This document shows, piece by piece, positions 34,874 to 49,800 of a DNA stretch of 64,000 nucleotides; position 1 is the stretch's first letter, and each line of letters starts with the position of its first letter. The stretch lies in assembly GCA_023653785.1 (NCBI GenBank), contig JAMKCH010001606.1, positions 1 through 64,000 of the forward strand, given 5' to 3'. This DNA comes from Ophioderma brevispina (taxonomy: Eukaryota; Echinodermata; Ophiuroidea; Amphilepidida; Ophiodermatidae). Position numbers and translations under genes: made by a program. Under the pieces are notes generated by a model that worked only from the letters and a program-made list of their open reading frames with translations, did no database searches and was not told the origin of the DNA.

Positions 34874-37800
34874 CTGCAGGTATGGCAAGATTGGATTGGA
34901 TAACTTGATTGCACACCTTTTCGCTTGTGAAAAGTACTCGCGAGGGCTAAGGCCCTGTAACAATGGTGAAAATGGATTTCATCAATGCAGGATTGAGTAT
35001 ATTAATTTTGAGAGAAACTTTTCAAACTTTATTTGAAATTACTTTAATTTTGGCTTTGCACAAGATTGGGAATTTTAATTTCATTAGTTTGTAATTATAT
35101 TATGTCAAACTTACTCTATTTACTAGGCAATTTACCAACATTACCCATTACAAGAATAGAAGTCATGATTAAACTATATTTATTTATGGAATACAGCAAT
35201 AAATAAGGTTTTAATATCAGGTTTACATCCTCGGTTAAATTGCAAAAACAAGCAGGCGCATGCATGCACACATGCACAAAATTTACTTTTTTCAGTTTCT
35301 TACAAGACAAACTTTATTTTTTTATTTAGCCTTATATAGCCACATATCTGCAGACTGTTAAGCATAAATTTTACAACAAAATTCTAACCATACGTCAATT
35401 TCACGAAAGAAAACACCTACTTTGACTTTCTATATTGCACATCATGTGAGGAACGTCCTTCATCCGTCCTCCTGAGCCCCTCAGCTGAATTGGATTTGCC
35501 TATAGGGGGTACCGGTGGTGGTCTTGTGTCCCTCCTTTCTATGTTCCCACCAAAACCCTCACCATCTGCTTGCCTTCCAAGTCCTGCCAAAAGGGCATTT
35601 CTTGAGCTACCAGAATGAGGTCTATGTGAAGACGAAACACTGTGATGTTCTCTAGCTGAATGGTTGCTATGGTGATGGTTACTATGGTGATGTTTTCTAT
35701 GTGAGTCCAGGGTATAGTGCTCATGTGGGGATTGGCGATCGCCATCATGTTTCACATGAGGTGATATAGGGGGAGTTCTCCAAGCCTTAGATGGGTTAGC
35801 TGGTGGGGTTGGTGTTACCTTAGACAACTGGCCATCCTGAAATTGTGATGTAGGAAAAAAAATAGAGTGATTTCAAGAGTATCATACATGCAGGGTAGAA
35901 CTTTAAGAAAAGTTAATCAGAAACCATTAAAAAAATATATATCTTATTAGGAGAGGTAAAAGAAATTGGAATACAAAATGGCTTTTTCTGCAAAATGACA
36001 AATATGCAGATACGACTTTGTTGCATTCACATGGTAATTTAAACACTGATCTTTGTGCGACTATAGCCACATGGAGGGCCCAAATGGGTTTACTTCAATA
36101 TAACAATGGCATCTTTTTAGTGACTCATGTAATATCACTAATTTTCCAAGACAAAAGGCCAAATAAGAATACAAGTTTAACAGTAATACTCACTTTTTTT
36201 CCACAAATTAAAAAAACCAAACTAAATCTCTTTTGAGAACCTGGGTTTCAATTTCAGGCATCCTATGGTGTGAACAGGGATCACATGAATGGTTAACAAG
36301 TGCAGTACCATATCCAAGTATTAATGTTTAACATGTCCAAATTTTAAAATGAAGGTAGATCTTCTTTATAGTTCTACCAGGGTAGCCAGATACTCTCTTC
36401 ATCAGAATTCTTTAGAAACCCAAATGGGGTGACAATTTAGCCACTGACAGCCCAGCCCAGGGACAGGTAGTATGGTTACCAGGATACCAGTAGCAGGCCC
36501 TCAGAAAAGGCAACATCTACGAGTTAACCAACCTGAGATTAGCAGCTGTTTTCTGCCCACCAGCTCCAAAAGTTATTGAAGTGAGTTGTAATCTCGATCT
36601 TTCCAAAGAGATGCTGTAATGTTCATCTCTGTTTTGAGCACTCGCAGTTGGTTAAATGTACCTTGTAACTGAAACAAATGAATAGGTTAAAGAAATTAAT
36701 ACTGACTTGAAACTTTGCATTGAATTATATCACATTTTTTATGTTTTGCAAACCAAAGCCAGACTGACTTACTGAATTCATGTTACCACTGTGCTGTAGT
36801 ATGTGGTATTTCTCAGGTTTAACCCACAAATCCCATAATGCATTGCATTGTGCCAATACTGTACTTACAACATGTCAGTACTTAGGGATTAAAAAGTGTT
36901 CAGAGTGATGGATTTGGGGCTCGCATGACATTAACGATGGTGAATTCCCAGACAAACGGGTGCATTGTGGGATGGACTCAAAAAATCCTCTGTTATCATT
37001 ATCTACAAGATTACAAGTGACATTTGATTTTCTCTAGCATACCGTATAATTGTAATGTAATTTAAAGAGACTTTGCTAACCCACACTTCATTGACAGACT
37101 TGCCTAACAATGTTAGATTTTGTATCTTATGAACTCTTGCCTTAAGTACAATGTATATACATTCATCTTACATAAAGATTGATCAACTGAAATTTTGGGA
37201 AACCTAGTTCTGGAGACACCTTTTTTTCTTTTAATTAAAGCATATAAAACCAACAAGAGTTGCTAAGATTACAAAATGCACTTTTTTAAAGTTACAGGGC
37301 TTTATATTTAATGGAAACCAAGAAAGAACCTTACGAAACATTGCTAGTAAGTTACCATGATATAGTCTTTACAAAATAGGCCTAATTTATAGAACACAGA
37401 TAGCTCATACTGACAATATTGAAGGCTAATAGTGATGGAGGGTATTCTTGGATATCTTAGTTTTACAATAACATTGCAATGTCCTTCACTCTCTACAGAA
37501 TTGTAAAATTTACCATAAACATTGTGATTCTTTACTTTCTCTTTTAATTTCTTGAGTTCATCAGACACTAAGATGTTCACACAAAAGGGCTTCTGTACTA
37601 CCTGTAACATTAACAGTTAGAACAAACAATGGTAGGTATGGCTTAAAGGCACTGCATTGACTAAACCAGTAAAATCTAAAAAATCATTTCAAATCAGTTT
37701 TGCAGGTATGTAAACAGTACAGTGTATCATAACATAGACTGCAAATGATAAGACCAGAAGCCACCTACCTAATAAGGGACAAAATCGGATATACTTGTCA

Positions 37801-40800
37801 TTACTGTCCGTACGGAAACTTCTACAACACGTAATTGAATGGAGTTTCAGATCTGTGCACACAAGCCGTGCTTCCTTTTCTGGCAATTCTTCAGTTGGAA
37901 AAAGTAACTTAGGGAATTCTTCAGACTTATAATTCACGTTTAAGGTATTCCTGCCAAATTCAAATATTTTTGACCTTCCAGGAATCACTGATAGATGTTT
38001 TAAACTATGATGCAAAGCAAACAAAGGAGGAACATGATAAATTTAAAATCCTTTAATTCTGGGCAGATTTCAAGAATCCAATGAATTTACTTTCTGTTCT
38101 CCTCTATATCCTGTCTTAGTCTTTGTTCCATCTCATCCTGCGGCATTAGGATCATCTTGGACCAATCATATCAAGCGTAATCTCCTGTGTTCATTGACTC
38201 TTTGATTTTATCTGCAGGAAAATAAGTACATATCAAATTCCTATTTGAAAACAAAAACTACAGCAAATGGTGCCTACATTTGCTATCTCAAATATACAAA
38301 TTTTTTCATCATATCAAATAGAGTATAAGATAAAGAAGAGGAACAATCCAAAGAAAGTGTGATAATTTGTGCAATGTGGGAAACCCTACCAAGATTTAGT
38401 AAGCGGGTGCATTTGGTATTACAGAACTTCAGAATTCAACAAGCTACTGTAATTCTGCTACCACCACTGACATTGTGAGGGCAGCGCATACAAGATCACA
38501 AGAAAATTGAAGGAAAAATATATCCCTGACACAACTTACACAAACCATTCAAGTGTGTGTCCGCTAGACCCTATGAAAATAGTCATCCGCACTGATGCCA
38601 AGGAACCGGCCTATTTCTTCTATTCATCGAAACAGCACTACTTGGTACACACATCTGTACGGATGATTCAACAAGTTGTGCTCGATGATTACTTATGAGA
38701 TGCTGCCCTCAAGAGTTAAGTATAGGTGTGGATTGCCACAGAAAATGCGATGATGACGATGAAGACGCGATATTACCTATGTATAAAGTTGGAGTTAACT
38801 AATTTGAAATTATTTGGAGAAGAAAAATTTATAATTCTGGATTTTTAAAATTAAATTTTTTGAATGCAATTACCTTTGACCCCGCATGAGTAAATGAGGC
38901 ATGTCAGGCTAGATAAACATTGAATTTGAAGTCAGTATTCTTTAATAGTAGGATAGAATTTTGTGTACCTATATCAATTCATACCATATTCCAAAGTGTT
39001 TTGACGAATCTGATTTGCTCATGTGGGTCAAATGTAAAGGTGCAACGAGAGATTGTGAGCACCCACATCTTGTGTCTCAATAGTAATTTCCAATTAGATT
39101 AGACACTCCCAATAAGATTCTTACCTGGATTTGCTACAGAAATTATTAAAAATGAGAAGAAAAAAAAAGTGATTTGATTGCTTGTTATTTCAATAAAAAT
39201 AGGCTGAGTTTCATATTGCCTCCAAACGAAATTAGAAATTTCTTTTTTACCAAAGAGAAATCATTCTCAGCTTAATCTTTCAGATGGGGATATTTGATGG
39301 AAAGCTTTACATCAGGGCAAAATCAGTTACTCTATATTTTTTAGGGAAAACCTGCTGAGATGTGAAATTCTCTTTGCACCTTAACTGATTGCTTCACATT
39401 TAAAATGAAAATACTTAATGGTAGCTGCGTCCACTTTATTATTTTTTTGTTGCTCTCATGGACATGTTGTCCTAGGAAATTTGGCTTCACCAATAGCGTT
39501 GCTCTTTAACAACTGCTTGTTATCATCTATGGTATAGCATTGTGTGGGATAGTCTTACAAATATATCAAAGGCCTCCTGCCTACCCACAGACATTCACTG
39601 TCAAAGTATTATTGCAAACAATCTACATAGTCTATTAATTCAATGCCACTAACATATCACATACTGTAACCTCTGTTGAAGAACCCCCCACCCCCCCCCC
39701 AACACGAATATGATTCCAAAAATGATTTCACAAATCTTAATACATACAAGTAGATACAAGGCGGTTCTCGAACCACACAAGTCTCGCCTGCTTTCGCGTA
39801 ACGTAAGACAAAAGCAGCACACCAGAGTTCAACTGTGCGAGTCCGGGTTTTTGTCCCAAAAGTTGTGCAGCAGATAAAATCCAATTTCTTAAACTAGTTT
39901 TTACTTCCCAATATTCATTTGACCACCACCCTAGGGGTCACCACATTTTCCATGTGGAGATATTAATCTTGAAGTGAAATCCCCCCCCCCAGAGAGATCA
40001 GAGATGTTTCGGAGTTAGCACCCCTGGTATTCTGTTACTCTTGCTATTTCAGTTGACACCACCCCAGGGGTCACAACCATTTTCCATTTTGGAGATATAA
40101 TCATGAGAAGTAGCAACAAAAGCATAATAAGATGTTTAGAGTAGCACCCCCGGGCTTTTGCTTTGATAGTATTCTATACCTCTCCATCTTTCATTTGACA
40201 CCACCTAGGGGTTTAAACAACATGTTCCGTTGTGGAGATAGTAATCTTGAAAAGTCCCCCCCACGAGCACTCGTAAGAGCAGTTAGGGAGTTGCACCCCC
40301 GGGTTTGCATTTATAGTATTCTATACTTCCCATTCTTTGATTACCACCTAGAGGTCAACAAACCATCTTCCGTGTGGAGAAATTAATCGTGTGAAATGTC
40401 CCCAACATATCATAACCAAGAGATTGTTAGAGTAGTAGCACCCCCGGGGTTTGCATTTATAGTTATTCTTTATTTCGGCCTCTTTCATCTGTCACACCCC
40501 AGGGGTCACAACCATTTCCATTGTGGAGGATTATGTTAATCATTGAAAAGGCATGCAAAAAAAATACCTTAAATTCATAAATTTAGTAAAAATATGGAAT
40601 TATTCATTTGGCCAAAACACCTATGTTTGACACAAGGCAGTTCTCGAACCACAAGTCCGGCCTGCCTTTCGCGCTTAACTGTTAAGACAAAAAGCAGCAC
40701 ACCAGAGTTCAACTGTGCGAGTCCAGGCGGTTGTCCCCAAAAAAGTTGTGAACCAGATATAAACTCCAATTCTTAACTAGTTTTACTTCCACTATTTATT

Positions 40801-43800
40801 TGACATCACCCTAGGGGTCACAACCTTTCCCATTGTGGAGCTATTCACTCTTTTGCAAGTTGAAGAAACCCCCCCACGAGCAATAAAGCTCAGAGGGGTT
40901 TAGGAGTAGTTAGCACCCCTGGTTGGCAATTATAGTATCTTACTTCCTGCTCTTCATTTGACACCACCCCAGGGGTCACAACATTTTCCATTGTGGAGAT
41001 ATTAATCATGAGAAGTACCTCAACAAGGAGCATAACTAAGATGTTAGAGTTAGCACCCCGGGTTTGCTTTTTGATAGTTTCATACCTTTCACTCTTTCAT
41101 TTGACAACCCTAGGGTCACAAAACATTTTCCATTGTGGGAGATATTAATCTTGAAAAGAAAAGTCCCCCACATGAGCACCACAAGTAAGAGATGTTTAGG
41201 AGGAGTAGCACCCCCGGGTTTGCATTTATGTATTCTTCTATACTTCTCACTCTTTCATTTGATAACCATAGAGGTCACAACATCTTCCGTTTGGGAGAAT
41301 TATCGAATATCCCCAACATAATCATAACAAGGATGGTGGTTAGGAGTAGCACCCCGGGTTGCATTATAGTATGCTTTAGTTTCATGCTTTTCATTGGACA
41401 CCACCCAAGGGCCACAACCTTTTCCATTGTAGAGATAATTAATCATGAAAAGTCACGCAAAAATCCCTTAAAATTCCACTAAATTTAGTAAAATATGAAA
41501 ATTTATGCAACTTGGGGCAACACTATTTTGAAAAAAACTATTGACCACATTTTAAATTTGAGTCGGCCTACGGGGTCAGAAAGTGGTTTTGTGAAATGCA
41601 CAATGTGCGTTATTTTCACATTTTACCAAAAAAGAATGATCAAATGGCTGAACCAAAAAAGATGACCAGAAGTAGAAAAACCAAATCTCCAATGAAAAAC
41701 CTATGGGCATGATCTAGCTATATATATTGATTTTTGTTAATACCTTTGTTGTGGTCGTGTACTCTCCCCCCTTTTGATAAGTCCTTCTTGTTTTGTACAC
41801 AGTTTTGACACCACCAATCACACACAGCACATATACTGCCAATAAAAAACACATTGCTGAACCTAATTATTGTAGGGAAACAAACTCCAGAATCAAATTC
41901 TTTTCTGAAGGTTTGAGTATTTCACACTGACTATTGACAACCCTGAGAAAATTTAGTTGAAATGGACCAAGGGAATTTGCATTAGTTGCAATTTTAAAAT
42001 AATCAAAGAAAGAATGCCACTTTCTTTTTAAGTGCCCACAGGGCATTTTGGACCACAATTATTATTACACAAAAAGATGTACCATATATTAGTCTCTGTA
42101 GCGAAGGAATTTTGCATTATCCAATATACCATTTATGCGATACAGCAATTACGCATATTTAATTAGATCAAGTCATTCAAACAATGCCCCTTAATTGATC
42201 CACTTGCACTTTGACCGCATTTATGATTCACACAAAGATTGTAAAACGGCAAGAAGGTCTCAGTAGCGAAGGAATTTTGCATATCCAATGTACATTTCAG
42301 TGACTACAGCAATTATGCATATTTAAATAGATCAATTGTATCAAACAAAATGCCCCTTTAATGGCCCACATATGCCACTTGACCCAATTATGATTTTCAC
42401 CCAAAAGATGCATGGCCAGGTATTCTTTCATGCAGCGAAGGAATTTTGCCTTATCCGATGTAAGGTTTCAGAGATCAGTTAATTATGCATATTTAATAGC
42501 CATTTGCATACCAAGCCGCTTGTATCACACACACGCTCAAATTGGAAAAAAAAGACGCGCACCATGATAGGCTTTAATGCGTGAAGGAATTTTCCGTATT
42601 CCCAATGTTACCGTTCAAAATTTATAGCAATTACGCTGTTTTTTGCATATTACTAGCTCATTTCATACTTAATTTGCCCGAAATACTGCCCCGAATTCTA
42701 ATCATTCGAGAACTCTCCAGCCGCTCCCTTCCCCAGTTACATCAATCATACGCCTTCTTAGAACTCCAGAAAATTGTACACAAGCCTGCGGGGGAAAATT
42801 TCGTAATTATGCAATTAGCTTACTTAATTAGCATATTTACGCTCAAAATCAATCAGGTCAAGAACTCGTGGACACGCTTCTTACCACCAAGTTACAACAT
42901 ACGCCTTAGGAACTCCAGATAAATCGTGGACACAAGCCCGAAAACACGGACGTCAGGCAGACAGAAAGCATGACAGACAGACAGGACAGAAAGAAGGCGG
43001 AAGGAACGACGGACGGACCGGACAGACAGACAGGACAGAAGACCAGAAAAGTGATTATAAGTCTCTGCCGAACAAACGTTCAGGCGAGACAAAAACTTCA
43101 TGTGACCCACATTTTAAATTTGGCTTTAAGTTATAATATGACCAAATTAGATACATAATTCCATATTTGCTTTTATAAAATCTTGCAGGTTAAGAAAACA
43201 TCTTTTCCTCAACCACAATGTTACTTTCATTAATAAACTGCAGTTTTTTTTGTTTCCTCCATTATGACATTCCAAAACACAGGTCTAGAATTACTTTAAG
43301 AAAATGGCAGCCGGAATAAACATGGCCAACCTCAACTTCATAAGCTTCATTATTAAAAGTTGTGAGGGTGAATGTCAACTAATAAACATTTTTGACTGAT
43401 CTGATATTGACTAGGGGGTTGATTGAAAGGTTATAACAATCTTCTGTATTCCTTCAGCCGATATTATGTGACGAGGCTTCAACGGGAGGGGTCTCGTCTT
43501 GTGCACTTGACCTTAGAATGTATGCTATAATAATTGTGACCTCTCATGTGACCTCTCATGTGCCTTATGGACTTCTTCTGATTGGCGGCCGTGTTCTTGA
43601 AGAAGAACTATGCACAGGTCGAGCCATTGAGTCAGATGTCATCATGTGATGTACTCCTCTGTATACGATGGTTTGAATCCTCTAGTTGATTTATTATTGC
43701 ATCCTGGCTCTCTTCTTTTCTTTTTTAAGATATTGACTAAAAATATCTGAAGATTTATGATTAGGAAATTGTGACTGAAGAGAGCCTACAGTAGTAACTA

Positions 43801-46800
43801 CATGTGAGGGGGGGGGGCGGCCCCGGCCGCCGCGGGTTCTGGGCCGGAGGGGGGTGCTTAAGGGATCCGCCCGAGGGAGCGTGGGAGGACGCGGGACGCG
43901 GAGGGTGGGGGCCGAGGGCGACGGCAGGGACCGGGGAGGGACGGGAGGGAGGGAGAGGGATTGGGCCATGGGAAGGGAGGGAGGGACCCCCCCGGAGGGA
44001 GTGGGAGGGACCGGGATTGGGACGGGAGGGAGGGAGGGAGGGAGGGAGGGGAGGGAGGGGCAGGGGAGGGAGGGAGGAGAGCGAGGGACGGAGAGGGAGG
44101 GAACTGGGGAGGGACCAGGGAATGGGGGAGGGAGGAGGCAGAGGACTGGGAGTGGGGGACGGGGAGGGGAGGGAGGGCGGGAGGGGAGGAGGGAGGGAGG
44201 GAGGGAGGGAGGGAGGGGGGAGGGAGGGAGGGAGGAGGGAGGGGTGGGTGGGTGGGTGGATGGATGGGTGGAGGCGATGGAGGGATGGTGGTGGATTAAT
44301 TAATTATGAATTAAAAAACAAGCATAAGAAACTCTTAACATAACCACACTAAAAATCTCAAACGACACTATTCCTGCAATCTCACACATAGATATGGCCT
44401 TTAAGAACTCTTGCACAATTCCTATCCAACCGCCTATCTTATCACTCTAGAACTTACATGGACGCGCGCAATAGGAAAAACAACAAGATGATTTTGAAAA
44501 AAAAGATACTGATTTCATTGTCCCTCTGATGTAGTAAGCCCTTTAGACTTTTGACTTCTGCATCGTAGCTGGAGTTGGTGTTTTTTTTTTGCTTTTCAGG
44601 AACAACTCTTTCTATCATCCCTATCTTGCTGGCGCGTTCAGAATAACTGCTTTCACTTCTTTGAATGGGGACTTGTTAGCACATCCTCTGTTAAATTCAA
44701 ATTAATTAAATGTACAAGTGGTAAATAAAGTATTTGTGTCCAGGACCCAGCAAACCAAAAACCTGTTTAGGGTTTGTTTATTTAACTACTAATCATTTTT
44801 TGCAGAGAGTTTGAATTGAGTTTGAAAGGTAGTGTTCTTAAGGAACTTTGGGTAAACAAATTAGGGGTTCATTCAGGGATTTTCATGAGGAAAAGCGTGG
44901 TTGTGGGACGATTGATGGAAGGAGAAGTGGTGGATGAAGACAAGCGACACAAAGACGGCATGAAAAAGAGGGGCCAAAACCCAAGAGTGTTTTACTCATG
45001 AAAAATCATTGAAGTGAAAACCGTTCAACACCATTATGCTTGCATTTTTGTACTTAATCTCCCAAAATTCAGCGCACCAGTCACTTCTTTTTGTCACTGT
45101 TTTCGTTCTTTCACACTTGACGGAAAAACAGCCACGATCGATGTTATCAAATGGGACGTTCCATTACAGAATAGGTGTGTGCTTCGAATGGCACTAAACA
45201 TGCAAAATATTTGAAGATGTTTGGTGCTTTATGTCAACAAGATATTCTGAAAAAAAATTACTTGTTTGTGTATAGTCAAGTATATGGGGCTTAATTATTA
45301 ATTTTGAGACAATAATAGCTATAATAGCCGTAGCAAGCCATGCTCATGTACACAAGTCTACATATTTCTACATGGCTACCCCAAAAAAGTGATCAGAATC
45401 GATTACTGCGGCATTTAAACGGTCTGTTATGACCGGCTCTTCAACCAAATCACAAACGCGGAAATCTCCCAATGAGTGTGAATTGAATGTAAGTTCCAAC
45501 CTCGTTACCTCCCGTTTTTGTCCATGCTTTTCAGCCTTTTGCAATAATACAATGATGAAATAAACTGTATTTCAACATTAACAGGTAGCTGACTTTCAGA
45601 TACTTGGTGAATATTCTAAAATGCGCTCATTTCTCTATCATGGCCATTAACTTGGAAGGAAGATGGGAGTGACCTGGTTGGTACCATTTCTTTATACAGG
45701 GGTGTTATTTGTCATTTGGGTCATTCCACTTTCTCAAGAAGGGAAATCATGTTTTCAGTCAAACATTGGTTTGTAAAGGTACTTAGCTCGTGGTTTAAAA
45801 TGGGCTTATTTCTCTATCATGGCAATTAACTTGTCTTTGAGATGAGAATACAAATTTGACTTTGTTCCATGGAATATCCTAAAGCACCTCGTTATTTTTC
45901 TCATATAAGCTCTACATTACGGACAGCGTCAGGATCAGTGTCTATCCTACTGTTGGATGGTTTCATGTAATCTGGAAGATAAAAATATTTTTATAAGGTT
46001 AACAATGAGTGGTTAACACAGTTTGGTAAATAAAAAAGATATTTTGTTCATGTTAACAATACTTCAGTTTTTCATTTTCTAAATTGTTTTCAAAGTTGCA
46101 TATAAAATTGAGATGAATGGTTTGATTGAAGTTGGGGGTGCGCAGGTTCTGGGAATTTGTTAGTTTGCAGAATTCTGGTGGATTGTGAGGGGTGCGGCTG
46201 CATTTCGCGCAATTTCCAAAGGAATTTGTGGGAATATCAGACTCATTTCGTTAAATTCTGATTTTTGGGCATCTTTTCCGATTTGAAATTAAACAATCGA
46301 CCTTGGATGGAAAGTACATAAGATATAAACAAAAGTTTTTTTTTTAATGTGCATTTTGTGTTTTGCTACAGCACCCTGCTTGTTTCTAGGGTCATGGAGA
46401 TACCAAAGCAGCTTATTCACAAATATTTTCCGTACTGCCGATTTTCCGTGTATGTCATATTCCACATAAAATATGGTTTCAGGAAAGTCTTGCTGTTTAC
46501 CATGACACTCATTTTTTTGGTTTAAAGGTGCAAATAAAAATGAAAATGGTCTAAGTAGTCATATGTAGACATTAAGTACATCTGTACATTGAATTAACAC
46601 TGTAGATATTTTGTACCATTTTAGAACACAACAGCCTGTTAAAACAATAACTAACAAAAAAAACTTTTACACAGAATCACTTTTTCTGTTTGAACAATCA
46701 ATTCAAAAATTATAATGAGTCACTTCAATGCCAGTTGACCAAGGCGCCGTTGGTCAGTTTATTGTCAGAGTTTGTTCATATCCACAACTGATAGTCCAGT

Positions 46801-49800
46801 TCATTTTTCTCATCGCCTTTTGATGCAATGACTCTGACATTAGCCAAAGTTGAGAGGTACTTCATTGTGACATGGATATTGACTTGAGAGTGTTGTATTT
46901 CAAAATGGGGGGATCTATAAGTAATAAAAGTAAAAACGTTTTGTATTATCAACTTAAAAAAATACATTCAAAGTTGGTGAAAAAGTTCTATAATTCTCCA
47001 TAACATTTACCTTTTTCTAAATCTTCCTCAGATAGTGATTCTGTACTTTGTTCCACTGAGGCAAGAGCTAGTTGATCTCTTAAGCTCTTTAGAAATCTTT
47101 CTCAGCTTTAAGTCGAATAACCATCTATGGTATGAACAAAAATACTTTTCCCTTATAATTATTGTCACTAATGAAGCTGAGCCTTAAATTATATGTATAT
47201 AAATGTATTTATCTATTACACCGAGTTTATTTTGAGTTTACTGATTGAGTGAAATGAAAGGACGGGAAATTGGCCTATAATAATACACCATAGAACTTAT
47301 CGAGGGTTGACACAAACAGAAGGATGTAACTAACACTGAAAGAACTATTAACAGAATTTCTTTAATGCTGCTGTAATACTGCTTTTGAGAAATGTGATGT
47401 TTAGTATTTTCTAAGCAAATCTATTCATTACTCAAAAATGTAACTTCTCATAAAGCTCATATATGGTACTGTAAAGAACATTATATAAACTTTAGTAAAC
47501 AAAGAACAATTTTTAATTATGAACAGCAGAATTAAAGAGATTCTTTAATATTTCTTTCAGTGCTGAGTTACGTCCTTCTCTTTGTCAACCCTCGTTATGT
47601 TGTTTTTATTAGTTGTAACCTATTGAGGAATTTAACAACAGTTTTACAAATAAACGACAGATTTTTTTTTTTTGGGGGGGGATACACTGAATGGTTGACT
47701 GTCAGACCAACTGACTGATTGCCTTATTAGAATTACCACAACAGCAACTGTATTAATTTATACCATACTTTTCTTTTTCCTTACCAATTTTGGATCTATC
47801 TCTTCATTGAGTAAGGCATCATTCTTGATTAGTGCCACCCTCTGAGCAAATCTACATGTGGAAATGGATTCCTATAAAAGCAAAAAGCAACCAATTTAAC
47901 GTACAGGTTAAAATAATACACAGTTGTGGATATACTGTACAGTATCTTTTTAGTAATAATGCTGCACTGCGAGTGGAATGAAGTATACATACAGTATCAT
48001 AATTCTCAGGCAACATAAAAAATGTATTTTTAACATGACACCAATGTTTACAAGCACACACTCTCTTTTTTAACTCCCTTTGTCTCTCGTGGAAGCAATA
48101 TGCATTAAATCAGTGGACTCTATCTAATAAAGCTGAATTTCAAAATTCAGGTGTTTCAATTGTACTCTGCCCACACTAGCTATTTGTGTATTTACCCACC
48201 ATTAGACCGCAGAAGAGAATTGGGTAAAAGTTCCATATGTACCCCCCCCCCCTTTTCGCAGTTCTACATGTAACAAATTATTTTTTATATTTGGCCTTAG
48301 GGTTAAGGTGTTTATTTGTGTTAGGCCATAAATAAAAGAATTTGTTTCCTGTAGAATCTAAAAGGAGAGGTACATATGGAACTCTTTACGAGAATTGTTA
48401 TATTGATTAACCCGGATGATCACAATTTTGTAGAAAAATACAACATTAACTAGGGTAGGAAAAAACACCCCAGGTTCCCTAATTTGAAAGGTGGAAGGGA
48501 AAATGACCTAATTAAATAAGTTGGTTGTTTTGTTAACTGAAAATACAAATACATTGGTCCTTGAACCGCATGTGTTGCCTGCCGTCGCGGTTTGTAAATG
48601 ATAGGCCTGATATGACCTTTGACCTTGATATGTGACCTTTGACCTCATAAACGAGAGTTTGAATGTAATCTCCATAAACCAAGTTTGGTTCCAATTGAAC
48701 TTTTTTATTGAGGTCAATTTTACATTTTCAGCCTATCTTACAACTTGACCTCATATGGCCTTTGACCTTTGCATGTGGCCTTTGACTTCATCAACAAATG
48801 GAGGGATCAATTGTTGCACCTATGACTCCATTTTGGTTTAAATCCCATCAAAGTAATGTGGATATTACAGGCAAATGGTTACCTTTTACAGACATCCACA
48901 ATAAAACATACATCAACAATATCAACAGAGTGGTGGACCAATGATCCCTATGTGTCCTTCCTGCCTTAAGGCAGGCGACACACACAAAAAATACAGCAAG
49001 TAACTTGCTTCACATCACCCATCCTCCCCCGTGCCAGATGGCAGTCTGAACATGACCCTCAGTACCTTTGCCTTGGGTCCCTACCTTTGACCATCCACAC
49101 ATGAAGGACCCCTATTGCACCTTCACCCCAAGTCTTGGTTAAATCGGACTTAAACTTTTCGAAGCAGACGCTACAAACTAAACCTAACCGCAACCTACCA
49201 AACTGGAACACACACATACATACACATTCGGACCATGCGCACCCTCGCATATCCCCTCTGCTTTTCAGCCAGGGGATAAAAAACGATTCCATATTTTAAA
49301 ACAACAAAAAAGTCAACCTAATCTACCCTAAAATTTTAATCCTTTTACAATTCAAGAATATTTTTAAGTGAGAGGCCATTATTGTACATTCAACATTGTC
49401 TCTATTTTAAATCACCTTACTATCCGTGTAATTTTCAGGCCTTTACAACAAATCTGAAATTTTTTAAAATGCTTTTATATAAAAATGGGAGTTTTTTCTT
49501 TATTAAATTTGTTTTCAGACTATCAGAAAATTCACATACCCTGTGTATTGATTGTGCTGCAAGCATGGGCTATTGTTTGTTGCTTGCCAATGTTTCACGT
49601 TAATGGCTACATAAATTCATTTTGGGACTATTCCACTTAGGTCGGTTATATCTAGTGCTACTTCCGGTTCCGGTTGTAAACTTTTAAGAAATTTACACTA
49701 CACTAATGACACTACATGGACAAATTATGATTTATTGCCAATTTATGTGTATTTATGTGTGCCGGTCATGGCCGACCGCCGCCAACCGGCGTAGCTATAT

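Noticed and set aside
37530..37606. Apparent exon (VVQKPFCVNILVSDELKKLK...) with acceptor GTTACAG and donor GTAAAT
   Set aside because: It lies between two KIF6 exons that already join in phase, and it has no KIF6 similarity; the splice-like sites are probably chance.
40590..40770. tRNA-like sequence in the satellite spacer (GGTTCTCGAACCAC ... GTGCGAGTCC)
   Set aside because: Neither strand gives properly spaced A and B boxes or a cloverleaf.
39735..41490. CRISPR-like array
   Set aside because: Monomers are contiguous, ~145 bp and degenerate, without short exact repeats and unique spacers; the genome is eukaryotic.
43804..44343. Long Gly/Arg-rich open frames in all three plus frames
   Set aside because: They arise from a T-poor GGGA repeat; there is no family similarity or splice context, and the same stretch is open in every frame.
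46776..46967. 63-codon minus frame in the KIF6 intron
   Set aside because: It does not match any KIF6 segment, and the exons on either side account for the expected order.
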